A stretch of DNA of 64,000 bases from DAOUJH01 sp965116555 (GCA_965116555.1 OZ220698.1:62001-126000); one strand, 5' to 3'. Shown: positions 33,879 to 42,025, counted from the first letter of the stretch. Numbers and translations are program-made. Notes: a model not told the origin generated them from the letters alone.

Positions 33879-34736
33879 CTAGATTGTCCCGGCAAACTCC
33901 TTGTACAAGCGGTCAACCGCCATATCGAACATAGCCCCTTCCGACCATGACTGGAAACCGGGCACCGTGATATCGGAGATGGCCTTGGCTACGTCCACGC
34001 CTGCATCGTACTGCTTGCGGGTCTCATCCCTGAGAAGAGCAAGATACTCGCGCTCAGTGATGGCCATGTTCTTGTCGCCCACAACGCCGTGTCCGGGCAC
34101 TATGGTCTGTATGTCCAACTCTTCAACGCTTTCAATGACGTTGACCCAACTGGCGGGGAAACCGTCTTCCGCATAGGGCGGCGCTCCGGTCTCAGTGACC
34201 ACGTCGCCTGAATAGAGGAGTTTGTCGTCCGGAAGATAGGTCAGGATATCGCCGGAGGTGTGTGCCTTGCCAAAGTAGTAGAGCTCTATGCGCTTGTTGC
34301 CCAGGTAAAGGGTCATCTTTTCGTTGTGGAACACAACGTCGGGAGGAGTGATGCGAGCGTTGCGGATCTCGGCGGCTTGCTCCGGGTCGTTGTCGTCGTA
34401 GCGGCTGGCGAACCTGTCCACGGAGAAGTCCCATCTATCTATGATCTCCCGGCGGCACAGATCGTGTCCTATGATGTGGGCCGGTAGATAATACTCGTTG
34501 CCAAGGGAATGGTCGCCGTGGAAGTGGGTGCAGATAAGGCTGCGTATTGGCTTGTCCGTCACCTTCCGTACTTCCGCCTTCACCATCTCGGTGAGCTTCC
34601 TGGTCTCCAGCGCCTCGACCACGATGACGCCCTCATCTCCGACGATGAAACCCGCGTTGGTGGCTCCGTCCGGATGGACAACGCCATAAGCGTCCTTTCC
34701 GACTTCCAGTATCCCGCTGCTTCCTACCAAGTTCAT
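33879..34736 (-). CDS. Metallo-beta-lactamase-fold hydrolase
   Basis: 285 residues with the binuclear metal motif THFHGDHSLGN (His71, His73, Asp75, His76), an Asp in LLYSGDVV and a late VPGHGVVG. This is the SoxH/quinoprotein-relay or lactonase-like branch of the MBL superfamily. Substrate unknown, cytoplasmic (no signal peptide). It lies immediately upstream of a Rieske ferredoxin transcribed the other side of a 33-nt gap on the same strand (the ferredoxin gene comes first), so the two may be one unit. It converges with prfB with a 1-nt gap. Confidence 0.85.
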   Translation of the reverse strand: MNLVGSSGILEVGKDAYGVVHPDGATNAGFIVGDEGVIVVEALETRKLTEMVKAEVRKVTDKPIRSLICTHFHGDHSLGNEYYLPAHIIGHDLCRREIIDRWDFSVDRFASRYDDNDPEQAAEIRNARITPPDVVFHNEKMTLYLGNKRIELYYFGKAHTSGDILTYLPDDKLLYSGDVVTETGAPPYAEDGFPASWVNVIESVEELDIQTIVPGHGVVGDKNMAITEREYLALLRDETRKQYDAGVDVAKAISDITVPGFQSWSEGAMFDMAVDRLYKEFAGTI

Positions 34737-34769
34737 TATTCACCCTCCGCGTTCAAATTGTTGCCTAGT

Positions 34770-35081
34770 TTATGCCGATGCGATAAAAACGGCTCCATCC
34801 ACTATCTGTACCGAGTACGTTTCTAGGGGGTCCATGGCCGGGCCGTCGGTGACGTCACCTGTCTTCAGATCGAAGAAGGCGCTATGACCGGGGCACTCGA
34901 CCTCGCAGCCGTCCAGAGAGCCTTCGGAAAGATTGTACTCTTCGTGGGTGCAGATGTCGCTGACGGCGTAGAACTCGCCGTCCACGTTGGCCAGCAGCAC
35001 CGGCTTGCCGTCCACCTCCACCATCGTCATGCTTCCCGGCTCCAGATCATCCACTCGCGCTACCCGGACGCGGCTCTCCAT
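34770..35081 (-). CDS. Rieske [2Fe-2S] ferredoxin
   Basis: 103 residues, a single Rieske domain with CTH (Cys44, His46) and CPGH (Cys63, His66) as cluster ligands. It resembles ferredoxin components of dioxygenase or nitrite-reductase-type systems and probably donates electrons in the cytoplasm. It is followed on the same strand by the MBL hydrolase, suggesting one operon. The ring-hydroxylating oxygenase at 59721 is a possible but distant partner. Confidence 0.88.
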   Translation of the reverse strand: MESRVRVARVDDLEPGSMTMVEVDGKPVLLANVDGEFYAVSDICTHEEYNLSEGSLDGCEVECPGHSAFFDLKTGDVTDGPAMDPLETYSVQIVDGAVFIASA

Positions 35082-35128
35082 ATTTTGTCCTCCCTAGATG
35101 GATTTTCTCTGCCAGAACATACCAGAAG

Positions 35129-35156
35129 TTGCGCCGGCTTGCCAAATGGGTATGAT
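35129..35156 (+). promoter_or_regulatory. Promoter for the small gene at 35186
   Basis: TTGCGC (35129-35134), a 16-bp spacer and TATGAT (35151-35156), with transcription starting near 35163, about 23 nt before the TTG start. Confidence 0.45.
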
Positions 35157-35185
35157 ATTAGCGAGAACAAGCTGGGAGGCGCAAT

Positions 35186-35422
35186 TTGAGCCGGTACGAT
35201 CCAAGTCTACGCGTGATTGAGTTGGAAGAGGACGACGAACAGTTGATGCCGCAGCACTTTGTCCATGCGCGCAGGGCGTGGGCAACGCAGGAGGAGGTGT
35301 TGGACAACGCCTATACATACTCCGTGGACACGGAGAAGCAGGGTGTATGGGGCGGCTCGCCCGGAGTGCCCAAGCGCGACTACTTCTGGCCGAAGAGCGT
35401 TTTGGAAAAGGGGAGTGGTTAG
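35186..35422 (+). CDS. Small uncharacterised acidic protein (78 residues)
   Basis: Starts at TTG, 5 nt after a clear GGGAGG. The protein is charged, without signal peptide or membrane helix. The N-terminal half is rich in Glu/Asp (VIELEEDDEQLMP) and the end is aromatic and glycine-rich (YSVDTEKQGVWGGSPGVPKRDYFWPKS). I do not recognise a family. A good ribosome site and own promoter argue that it is expressed. It lies divergent from the Rieske ferredoxin. A role as a small subunit of an oxygenase or as a regulator would be speculation. Confidence 0.6.
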   Translation: MSRYDPSLRVIELEEDDEQLMPQHFVHARRAWATQEEVLDNAYTYSVDTEKQGVWGGSPGVPKRDYFWPKSVLEKGSG

Positions 35423-35476
35423 GGCGGGGGATTGCCCTGGGCACTACTGGAAAAACGGCTGCGTCACCAGTCAGAA

Positions 35477-36088
35477 TCATCCAATGTTGCAGGCTCCCAG
35501 TAAACCGCTTGACTTGTCACGACGACTCACTACAAAAAGAGTCTCTCTGTCATCGTCCAGCTTGACAGTAAACGACGCTTCTCTTCCTTCAAAGGTGTCT
35601 GCATTGGTCTCTACGATTTCTCCTGGCGCCTTGACGGACCAGTGGAAGCGAAGTTTGAGAATTGCATCCAACTCCAACCCTTCCGCGAACGGGTTGCCCT
35701 CGATCTCCTCTGTGGCGCCGTAAAAGGTATTGGGCATACTGACCCGGTACTCCCAGTAGCTATCCGTTTCAGTCGTTGTCACCTCAACAGAGATGCTATC
35801 GTCCGATTCATCCAAAGCGTCAAGACCTAGATCAGCCCCCGAGAGCCCCGCGCATGTGATTTCGAACACCTCGCCTTCAACCGAGCTCTCACATTCCTCC
35901 GGGAGTTCGTCCGGGTCCCACCCTTCCATGAGCAGCGCGGCTATCTGGCCGGATGCTTGGAATTGCATGTCGTGCGTTACTTCATCATCGTCGACTACCT
36001 CTGTATCTATGCGAATCGTCATTGAGCCGCAGGCAAGAACGAACACCATCACCAGCAATACCAATGGCCTCAGTTTCCTGACGTTCAT
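35477..36088 (-). CDS. Lipoprotein with LppM-like domain
   Basis: 203 residues. Signal peptide LRPLVLLVMVFVLAC ends in a lipobox with Cys20, so the mature protein is lipid-anchored outside the membrane. The mature part is beta-rich and acidic and resembles the DUF3153/LppM group. Two further Cys (in ECESS and ITCAG) could form a disulfide. AAGGAGT precedes the ATG. Function unknown. A possible -10 (TATAGT, 36134-36129 on the minus strand) lies 40 nt upstream. Confidence 0.72.
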   Translation of the reverse strand: MNVRKLRPLVLLVMVFVLACGSMTIRIDTEVVDDDEVTHDMQFQASGQIAALLMEGWDPDELPEECESSVEGEVFEITCAGLSGADLGLDALDESDDSISVEVTTTETDSYWEYRVSMPNTFYGATEEIEGNPFAEGLELDAILKLRFHWSVKAPGEIVETNADTFEGREASFTVKLDDDRETLFVVSRRDKSSGLLGACNIG

Positions 36089-36180
36089 ATGCGACTCCTT
36101 ACGCTTAGTAGATAACTAAACTCTACGTACTATAACGCACCGATTCCTGAAAAGCACTCAACCCCCCTGACATTTACCTC

Positions 36181-36209
36181 TTCCCATAACAGAACGCACG
36201 TTCTATTCT
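36181..36209 (+). promoter_or_regulatory. Promoter with LexA-like palindrome before the capsid gene
   Basis: TTCCCA (36181-36186), a 17-bp spacer and TATTCT (36204-36209) form a moderate promoter. Inside the spacer and touching the -10 lies the perfect palindrome AGAACG-CA-CGTTCT (36191-36204), which contains GAAC-N4-GTTC, the LexA/DinR box pattern of Gram-positive bacteria. A repressor bound there would block polymerase, so the cassette would be induced by DNA damage. AAGGAG at 36230-36235 precedes the ATG. Confidence 0.65.
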
Positions 36210-36243
36210 ACTCCTTACAAATCCCAAACAAGGAGCAGAGCAG

Positions 36244-37134
36244 ATGGCACTCACACTTACCGAATCGGCCAAACTATCCAACGACCTACTTCTAGCCGGG
36301 GTCATAGAGTCGGTGATCAAGGAAAGTCCCGTTCTCCAAGAGCTTCCCTTCATAGAGATAACTGGCAACGGCCTCACCTACAACCGGGAGAACGCCGCGC
36401 CCACCGCCGCCTTCTTTGACGTCGGCGATACCTGGACGGAGTCCACGCCAACCTTCACCCAGGTCACCACCGCGCTGGCCATCCTTGGCGGAGACGCCGA
36501 CGTGGACAACTACCTCAAGGCCACACGCTCCAACATCCAGGACCTGGAGGCCGCGGTCATAGAGCTAAAGGCCAAGGCGGTGCGCGACAAGTTCGAGGAG
36601 ACCTTCATCAACGGCGACGTTGACGTTGACGCCAAGTCGTTCGACGGCATCGACCGGCTCACCGACTCCGGACAGACGGTGTCCATGGGCGCCAACGGCG
36701 CGACTCTGTCGCTGGACAAGCTGGATCAACTCATAGACACGGTGAAGGGCGGCAAACCGCACCTGCTGTTGATGAGCCGGCGTTCCCGCCGCAAGCTGGG
36801 AGCGCTGTCTCGGGCCACGGGCGGGGGCCTCCTTGAGACCGACCGCAACGAGTTCGGCATGATGGTGCAGTTCTACGACGGCGTGCCCATAGGCATCAAC
36901 GACTACATCTCTGAGGAGCAGACCGTCGGAACAAGCACGGACTGCTCCACCATCTACGCCGTGCAGCTCGGCGAAGGCGGGCTGGTCGGCCTGACCGCGC
37001 CCGGCGGCCTGCAGGTGGAGAGCGTGGGCAGCCTGGAGACCAAGGACGCCACTCGCACACGGGTCAAATGGTACGTGTCCATAGCCCTGTTCAACACGCT
37101 GAAGCTGGCCAAGCTGACCGGAGTGAGGGACTAG
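36244..37134 (+). CDS. HK97-like phage major capsid protein
   Basis: 296 residues, matching the major capsid protein type of siphovirus-like phages. The N-terminal region LSNDLLLAGVIESVIKESPVL is followed by the E-loop/P-domain region (GLTYNRENAAPTAAFFDVGDTW, TTALAILGGDADVDNYL). The A-domain contains LLLMSRRSRRKLGALSRATG, then PIGINDYI and a C-terminal VKWYVSIALFNTLKLAKLTGV. No scaffold, protease, portal or terminase gene lies near it. GC content and codon use match the host genes, which suggests long residence. The protein would assemble shells if it folds as its family does; whether it encloses anything is unknown. The next gene is a head-tail adaptor 14 nt downstream. Confidence 0.85.
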   Translation: MALTLTESAKLSNDLLLAGVIESVIKESPVLQELPFIEITGNGLTYNRENAAPTAAFFDVGDTWTESTPTFTQVTTALAILGGDADVDNYLKATRSNIQDLEAAVIELKAKAVRDKFEETFINGDVDVDAKSFDGIDRLTDSGQTVSMGANGATLSLDKLDQLIDTVKGGKPHLLLMSRRSRRKLGALSRATGGGLLETDRNEFGMMVQFYDGVPIGINDYISEEQTVGTSTDCSTIYAVQLGEGGLVGLTAPGGLQVESVGSLETKDATRTRVKWYVSIALFNTLKLAKLTGVRD

Positions 37135-37148
37135 GTAGGAGGTAGCGC

Positions 37149-37784
37149 ATGGACCTGCCAACAATGCGGGACAGGGTGCGTCGTGACCTGCACGACGAGG
37201 ACTCAGATAACTACCGCTGGACCGACGATGAGCTCGACCGCCACATTCAGCACGCCCTGAACGAGGTGAGCACGGCTTCACCGCAAGAGCTTAAGGCCGT
37301 GCTCACCGCCAGCGCGGGCAGCCGTGAGCTTAGCCTGTCTTCGCTGAGCGGTCTGCTCTCGGTGCAGGTAGTGGAGTACCCGGCGGGTCTGTATCCGCCC
37401 AGCTACGTGCGGTTCAGCGTCTGGGCGGATACGCTGACGCTGCTTATCCAGGCAGCGCCCGCCGGGGGAGAGACGGTGAATCTCTACTACAACGCATATC
37501 ACGTCCTGGACGCCGTGTCTTCCACGTTGCCCGCCAGCCTGGAAGAGGTGGTGGCGAGTGGCGCCGGGGCCTACGCCGCCATAGAGCGATCTAACTTCGC
37601 CATCAACCGCAGCAACGCGGGCGGGGAAGAGGTCTGGTGGCGGTACCTGACTTGGGGGCAGGACCGCATGGCGGCGTTCCTGCGCCGCCTAGCGGAGCTT
37701 GGCCGCAACAATGCTGTACGCGTACGTTCCCTATACCTGCCTGTACATCCAACCCCTAGCCAGTCCACTGACTGGGGGCCGTAG
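37149..37784 (+). CDS. Phage head-tail connector/adaptor-like protein
   Basis: 211 residues, starting with a helical segment typical of gp6-type adaptors (MRDRVRRDLHDEDSDNYRWTDDELDRHIQHALNEVS). A beta-rich middle (YPPSYVRFSVWADTLTLLI) and a C-terminal helical segment (SGAGAYAAIERSNFAINRSN) follow. In phages such proteins attach below the portal. AGGAGG lies before the ATG. With the capsid gene it forms a two-gene unit; no portal or tail genes follow, since the next gene is a nucleotidyltransferase. Confidence 0.72.
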   Translation: MDLPTMRDRVRRDLHDEDSDNYRWTDDELDRHIQHALNEVSTASPQELKAVLTASAGSRELSLSSLSGLLSVQVVEYPAGLYPPSYVRFSVWADTLTLLIQAAPAGGETVNLYYNAYHVLDAVSSTLPASLEEVVASGAGAYAAIERSNFAINRSNAGGEEVWWRYLTWGQDRMAAFLRRLAELGRNNAVRVRSLYLPVHPTPSQSTDWGP

Positions 37785-37793
37785 GCTTCGCTA

Positions 37794-37823
37794 TTGTAGC
37801 TTTGTGCGACTAGACACTACAAT
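37794..37823 (+). promoter_or_regulatory. Promoter of the nucleotidyltransferase, leaderless
   Basis: TTGTAG (37794-37799), an 18-bp spacer and TACAAT (37818-37823). The -10 ends 7 nt before the ATG at 37831, so transcription would start at or next to the start codon. No Shine-Dalgarno sequence is present. Confidence 0.6.
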
Positions 37824-37830
37824 TTCAAGC

Positions 37831-38364
37831 ATGATGCGCGCTTCAGACGTGGTGGAAGCAATAGATACTCTCGAATCGGCGGGTGTTGAGGTGTGGGTGT
37901 ACGGAGGTTGGGGGATTGATGCTCTGTTGGGAGAGCAAACGCGGCCACACGACGATTTGGATGTGATCATTAAAGCAGATGACATCGAGATAGCTATGCG
38001 GACAACTCATGCCTTGGGTTTCTCTCTGATGACGGATGAGCTGCCCCAGGGATTTGTAGTTCGTGATACGCTGGACCGCCGAATAGACTTCCACCCCGTA
38101 CGTTTTCGAAGCGATGGCAGCGCAGTTCAGGAGATCAGGGGCGGCGGTGAATGGGTCTTCTCAGCGGACGGATTCTTAGGCGCCGGGTTGATCAACGGCA
38201 GCCCGATACGATGTTTGACGCCTGAAGAACAGGCCATGCGAGCCACCGCCCAACCCGGGAGCGCCGGGTACGAACCCAACGAAATCGACCGACGGGACAT
38301 GCAACTGCTCCGCGATAGGTTTGGGATAACGCTTCCGTATCCATACAACAACACACCATCCTAG
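37831..38364 (+). CDS. Nucleotidyltransferase, aminoglycoside/lincosamide adenylyltransferase-like
   Basis: 177 residues from ATG 37831 (a second ATG follows at once). The open frame extends upstream into the adaptor gene, but that part is a shadow. The nucleotidyltransferase core is clear: VEVWVYGGWGIDALLGEQTRPHDDLDVII, with the paired Asp metal ligands, and RRIDFHPVRF with the third acidic residue. This matches the ANT(2'')/LinA-type family that adenylylates antibiotics, though many chromosomal relatives have unknown substrates. Base composition is more AT-rich than its neighbours. Its own leaderless promoter separates it from the capsid unit. Confidence 0.78.
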   Translation: MMRASDVVEAIDTLESAGVEVWVYGGWGIDALLGEQTRPHDDLDVIIKADDIEIAMRTTHALGFSLMTDELPQGFVVRDTLDRRIDFHPVRFRSDGSAVQEIRGGGEWVFSADGFLGAGLINGSPIRCLTPEEQAMRATAQPGSAGYEPNEIDRRDMQLLRDRFGITLPYPYNNTPS

Positions 38365-38383
38365 AAGGTGTAAGAGGGAGATT

Positions 38384-38413
38384 TTGACACCCGCTTCCAC
38401 CAAGTGATATATT
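38384..38413 (+). promoter_or_regulatory. Promoter of the CorC leader
   Basis: Perfect TTGACA (38384-38389), an 18-bp spacer and TATATT (38408-38413). The start is near 38420, giving a leader of about 105 nt. Within it a 12-codon reading frame begins ATG at 38432 behind AGGAGG, though the 2-nt spacing is short. It ends with TAA at 38468, just before the terminator hairpin. Confidence 0.6.
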
Positions 38414-38473
38414 CCTCAATGTCAGGAGGCAATGGACTCCCGTTTTGCAAGTAGAATAGCTGATACCTAATTA

Positions 38474-38507
38474 AAGAGACTCCTTAGCAAGCTCTAGGGG
38501 GTCTTTT
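38474..38507 (+). terminator. Intrinsic terminator/attenuator in the CorC leader
   Basis: An uninterrupted 11-bp stem, AGACTCCTTAG (38477-38487) with CTAGGGGGTCT (38494-38504), allows G-T pairs and has a CAAGCT loop. It extends by AAG/TTT and runs into TTTTG-CTTTT. It lies between the promoter at 38384 and the ribosome site AAGGAG at 38515, so it would stop transcription before the gene unless relieved. Confidence 0.65.
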
Positions 38508-38524
38508 GCTTTTCAAGGAGTGGT

Positions 38525-39799
38525 ATGGACACAATAGAAGTTATCTGGCTGGCCCTTATGCTGGTGATGCTGCTGCTTTCCGCTTTCTTCTCCGGCTCGG
38601 AGGCGGCTTTCCTCTCCATACAACGCGGCAAGCTGGCAGTGATGATCAAGAACAAGGTGCGCGGTGCAGAAAGCGTCGGCCGCCTAGCGGGACGGCCGGA
38701 AAAGCTGCTGCCAACCGTGCTCACAGGTAACAACCTGACCAATACCGCCGCCGCAGCACTAGGGACCTCACTCATTGCAACCAGGCTTGGCCCCAGCGAG
38801 AGCGTAGTTGTATCCACGGTGATCATCACCGTGCTTCTCCTCATCTTCTCGGAGACCATACCCAAGACCATCGCCGCCCGGAACTCGGAGCGGTTCGCTC
38901 TGCTGGCGGTGCAACCCCTGCAATGGGTGGGAAGCCTGCTTCTCCCTGCCGTCTGGATCTTGGAGCGGCTGGCACGGTTGGTGGCCAGGTTGTTCGGCGT
39001 ATCCGGAGCCAACATGTTCGCCGGTGAAGAGATACGCGCCCTCATTGTGATGGGGCGCGAAGCCGGCGAGGTGGAGGCGCCGCAGGCGGATATGCTGGAG
39101 CAGGTGTTCCGCTTCTTTGGAGAGCGACAACTGCGTGAGGTGATGACGCCACGCACCGAGATCATAGCCTTGGAGAAGGGAGCCAATCTTGAGCAGTTCC
39201 TGGCCGTCTACAGCCAGCATTCGCACACGCGCTTTCCCGTCTTTGAAGGCAATCTGGATAACGTAATAGGCACCGTGTCCGTGAAAGACGTGGTTCGCGC
39301 TATGTCAATGGACAAAATACCGCTGGACTACGATGTTACCCAAATGGTCAGAGACGCCTACTTTGTCCCAGAGACGAAGATGGTGGGAAGCGTCTTCCCT
39401 GAGCTGCGAGAGTCCTCCTACCAGATGATCATGATCGCCGACGAATTTGGCGGCGTGGCAGGTCTGGTTACGCTCAAACAGCTTGTCGAGGAAATTGTGG
39501 GGCGCGTTGGAGAGGAAGGAGCGGCCCCGGAAGAAGAGTTCCAAGCCATAGACGCCAACACCTATCAGGTGGAGGGCGGTATGGATATCGACGAAGCCAA
39601 CGACCGCATGGGAATCGATATCCCGGAGGGCGATTACGAGACAGTGGCCGGGTTCATCTTGAGCCGGTTGGGCCACATTCCTCGTGAGAGCGAGCGGCTA
39701 CTGCACAGGGGATTTGTACTGGAGATCACCGAGATGCGTGGGGTCAGGATAGAGCAGGTGAAGGTGACCCGCGTTGCCACTGTAGAAGGGTTGACGTGA
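38525..39799 (+). CDS. HlyC/CorC (CNNM) family membrane protein
   Basis: 424 residues: an N-terminal DUF21 membrane domain (about four helices, residues 5-190, with AFFSGSEAAFLSIQRGKL and NNLTNTAAAALGTSL). A CBS pair follows (about 210-335; VMTPRTEIIALEKGANL, EIVGRVGEE near its end), then a C-terminal CorC_HlyC FAD-like domain (ANTYQVEGGMDIDEAND). Members are Mg2+/Co2+ exporters or transport regulators. AAGGAG lies 4 nt before the ATG. The leader with an attenuator-like hairpin suggests regulated expression. tilS follows after 6 nt. Confidence 0.9.
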   Translation: MDTIEVIWLALMLVMLLLSAFFSGSEAAFLSIQRGKLAVMIKNKVRGAESVGRLAGRPEKLLPTVLTGNNLTNTAAAALGTSLIATRLGPSESVVVSTVIITVLLLIFSETIPKTIAARNSERFALLAVQPLQWVGSLLLPAVWILERLARLVARLFGVSGANMFAGEEIRALIVMGREAGEVEAPQADMLEQVFRFFGERQLREVMTPRTEIIALEKGANLEQFLAVYSQHSHTRFPVFEGNLDNVIGTVSVKDVVRAMSMDKIPLDYDVTQMVRDAYFVPETKMVGSVFPELRESSYQMIMIADEFGGVAGLVTLKQLVEEIVGRVGEEGAAPEEEFQAIDANTYQVEGGMDIDEANDRMGIDIPEGDYETVAGFILSRLGHIPRESERLLHRGFVLEITEMRGVRIEQVKVTRVATVEGLT

Positions 39800-39805
39800 G
39801 GTAGG

Positions 39806-41233
39806 GTGAAGACCGGTCCTCTGCAAGAAAAGGTGGAGGAGTCGCTGGACTCTGCCTCCCTACTAAAGCCCAGTACCGTGATTCTGGCGGCTATTTCCGG
39901 GGGAGCGGACTCCCTGGCCCTGTTCCTGGCGCTTCACCGCCTGGCGGGCAAGTACGGATTCAAGCTGCGGGCTGCCCATCTAAACCACGGCCTGCGCGGT
40001 GCTGAAAGCGACGCCGACGCGGCATTCGTGGCAGGCATCTGCTCTCAGTTCGGCGTTCCCCTTGCATTGGACAAGGTAGACGTGGCCGGTATGCGCGCCC
40101 GTGGGCGTCTCTCCTGGGAGCAGGCGGCCCGAATTGCGCGCTACGACTTTCTTACCTGCGTTGCCATGGAGACCGGATCCTCCGCATTGGCCCTGGGTCA
40201 CACCTCCGATGACCAGGCCGAGACGGTGTTGATGCACCTGCTGCGCGGCACCGGCATCCGTGGCCTCAGGGGCATGCTTCCCCTATCAAGCTGGTGCACC
40301 GCGCATGGCTCGGCTACCCTGGTGCGCCCCCTGCTCAACGTCAGCCGCCAGGAGACGGAGGCGTACTGCTTGGAGCATGGCCTGACCCCTCGACTGGACT
40401 CGTCCAACCTGGAGGAGCGCTTCACGCGCAACCGCATCCGGCGCAAACTGATGCCGCAGTTGGAACAGTTCAACCCTTCGGTTAAGAGATCGCTGCTTAG
40501 ACTAGCATGCACCGTGGCCCAGGACGTGGCCTATCTGGACCAGCAGACGGCATCCGTCTGGTCGTCCCTGGCCGTTGTGGAGCAGGACGGCGTCAGGCTA
40601 GATAGGCGCGCGTTCAAAGCCCTTCACCCCTCGCTGCAGGCCCACGTGCTGCACAGAGCCTACGCTCAGACCGCAGGCGAGGCTTCCGGTCTGAGCATGG
40701 CGCAGATAGAGGCGATGAAGGATTTGGCCGGAAAGGGCGCCGGACGATCCCTTTCGCTGCACGGGGGTGTCAGATTCGGCACCAGCTACGAGGAGATGTT
40801 CATTACCAGCCAGACCGCGCCTCTTTCCAGCCGCGCTCTGGCTGAAACGGTGCTTAGAGTCCCTGGTGAGACTTATGTCGGTGGCTGGTGCGTGGCCATA
40901 GAGGTGCTGGAGGGTCGCAACCGGCCGTCTGATCTGAAGCACGACAATCCGTATTGCGCTTATCTAAGCCTGGATGCCCTGGGTGAAGAGTTGAAGGTGC
41001 GAAGCCGCCTCCCCGGCGACCGTTTCCAGCCCCTGGGGCTTCCCGGCGAAAAGAGCCTCAAAGAGTTCATGATAGACGCTCACGTTCCAAGATCCCAACG
41101 CAATGGCACGCCTATACTCATGGCCAATGGTCGCGCGGCCTGGGTAGTGGGATGGCGCATCGCTCACTGGGCCAGGGTCACACCGGAAACGGAGGTTGTC
41201 CTGGAGGTGAGCTTCCACAAAACGGAGACCTAG
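39806..41233 (+). CDS. tilS: tRNA(Ile)-lysidine synthase
   Basis: The enzyme adds lysine to C34 of tRNA-Ile(CAU), changing its identity and decoding from Met to Ile. The 475-residue protein has the PP-loop AAISGGADSLALFLAL at the N-terminus, AAHLNHGLRGAESDADA, LGHTSDDQAETVLMHLLRG, and FTRNRIRRKLMPQLEQFNP. The C-terminal TilS domain (VRSRLPGDRFQPLGLPGEKSLKEFM) is also present. GTG start 6 nt after the CorC gene, within its GAGGTAGG ribosome site. Confidence 0.94.
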   Translation: MKTGPLQEKVEESLDSASLLKPSTVILAAISGGADSLALFLALHRLAGKYGFKLRAAHLNHGLRGAESDADAAFVAGICSQFGVPLALDKVDVAGMRARGRLSWEQAARIARYDFLTCVAMETGSSALALGHTSDDQAETVLMHLLRGTGIRGLRGMLPLSSWCTAHGSATLVRPLLNVSRQETEAYCLEHGLTPRLDSSNLEERFTRNRIRRKLMPQLEQFNPSVKRSLLRLACTVAQDVAYLDQQTASVWSSLAVVEQDGVRLDRRAFKALHPSLQAHVLHRAYAQTAGEASGLSMAQIEAMKDLAGKGAGRSLSLHGGVRFGTSYEEMFITSQTAPLSSRALAETVLRVPGETYVGGWCVAIEVLEGRNRPSDLKHDNPYCAYLSLDALGEELKVRSRLPGDRFQPLGLPGEKSLKEFMIDAHVPRSQRNGTPILMANGRAAWVVGWRIAHWARVTPETEVVLEVSFHKTET

Positions 41234-41241
41234 AGCGATGT

Positions 41242-41976
41242 CTACGCTCGGTTAGGCCGTTCCACCTTGGGAATCCCCCCGAACCGCAGGCGCATCAGCC
41301 CTTTGATATCGCCCCATGCCGTGCTCACCACCTTGACCCGGGTATCGGGGTCGTCCGTCCAGGTCACCGGGATGTCCTTGATGCGGAAACCGCGTTTCTC
41401 CGCCAGCAGCAGCAGCTCCGTGTCGAAGAACCAGCCGGTGTCCTTAACGTGCGGCACCAGCGCCTGCGCCGCCTTGCGGGTCAGTCCTTTGAAGCCGCAC
41501 TGAGCATCGCTGAATCGCGAAAAGAACATGGACTTAATAAGCAGGTTGTAGCTGCGCGAGATGACCTCTCGCTTCAGGGTCCGCCGGTATACTTTGGCGC
41601 CTTTTGCCAGCCTGGAGCCGACTGCCAGGTCGTAGCCATCTTCCAGGGCTTTGACCATGGGCGCCACCGCGCTCAAATCGGTGGATAGGTCTACGTCCAT
41701 GTAGCTCACCAGGTCCGCGTCGCTTTCCAGCCAGGCCTGGCGCAACGCTCTGCCGCGGCCTCGTTGCTCCAATTGCGTCCATGCCACGTCGGAGTGTTCC
41801 TGGGAAAGCTGGCGCGCTATCTCAGGCGTCCCGTCTTGCGATCCGTTGTCGGCGACCACTATGCGCCACGGGTTGGAGATGGCGCTGGGCAGGTACTCAC
41901 GCAACGTACCTACCGTCTGAGCTAGCGTTCGCTCCTCGTTCAACACGGGGATAACTATGTCAATGCTTGGAGGCAT
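41242..41976 (-). CDS. Family 2 glycosyltransferase (dolichyl-phosphate-sugar synthase-like)
   Basis: 244 residues. SIDIVIPVLNEERTLAQTV opens the GT-A fold, VVADNGSQDGT and YMDVDLSTDLS follow, the latter holding the metal-binding DxD. QCGFKGLTRKAAQAL and WFFDTELLLLAEKRGFRIKDIPVTW complete the pattern of polyprenyl-phosphate mannosyl/glucosyl transferases without C-terminal membrane helices. It probably makes a lipid-linked sugar donor for cell-surface glycans. It is convergent with tilS (8-nt gap). Confidence 0.88.
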   Translation of the reverse strand: MPPSIDIVIPVLNEERTLAQTVGTLREYLPSAISNPWRIVVADNGSQDGTPEIARQLSQEHSDVAWTQLEQRGRGRALRQAWLESDADLVSYMDVDLSTDLSAVAPMVKALEDGYDLAVGSRLAKGAKVYRRTLKREVISRSYNLLIKSMFFSRFSDAQCGFKGLTRKAAQALVPHVKDTGWFFDTELLLLAEKRGFRIKDIPVTWTDDPDTRVKVVSTAWGDIKGLMRLRFGGIPKVERPNRA

Positions 41977-42025
41977 GGTGTGAGTCTGGTCACTGCTCCT
42001 CAGAGACCGTATTCTTTGTGGGTGG

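Noticed and set aside
37699..37830. N-terminal extension of the nucleotidyltransferase into the adaptor gene
   Set aside because: Out-of-frame overlap with the adaptor; the leaderless promoter and family start point to 37831.
38432..38470. Twelve-codon leader peptide before the CorC gene
   Set aside because: Not listed as a gene: the ribosome-site spacing is only 2 nt and it has no run of a regulatory amino acid; kept only as a possibility in the leader.
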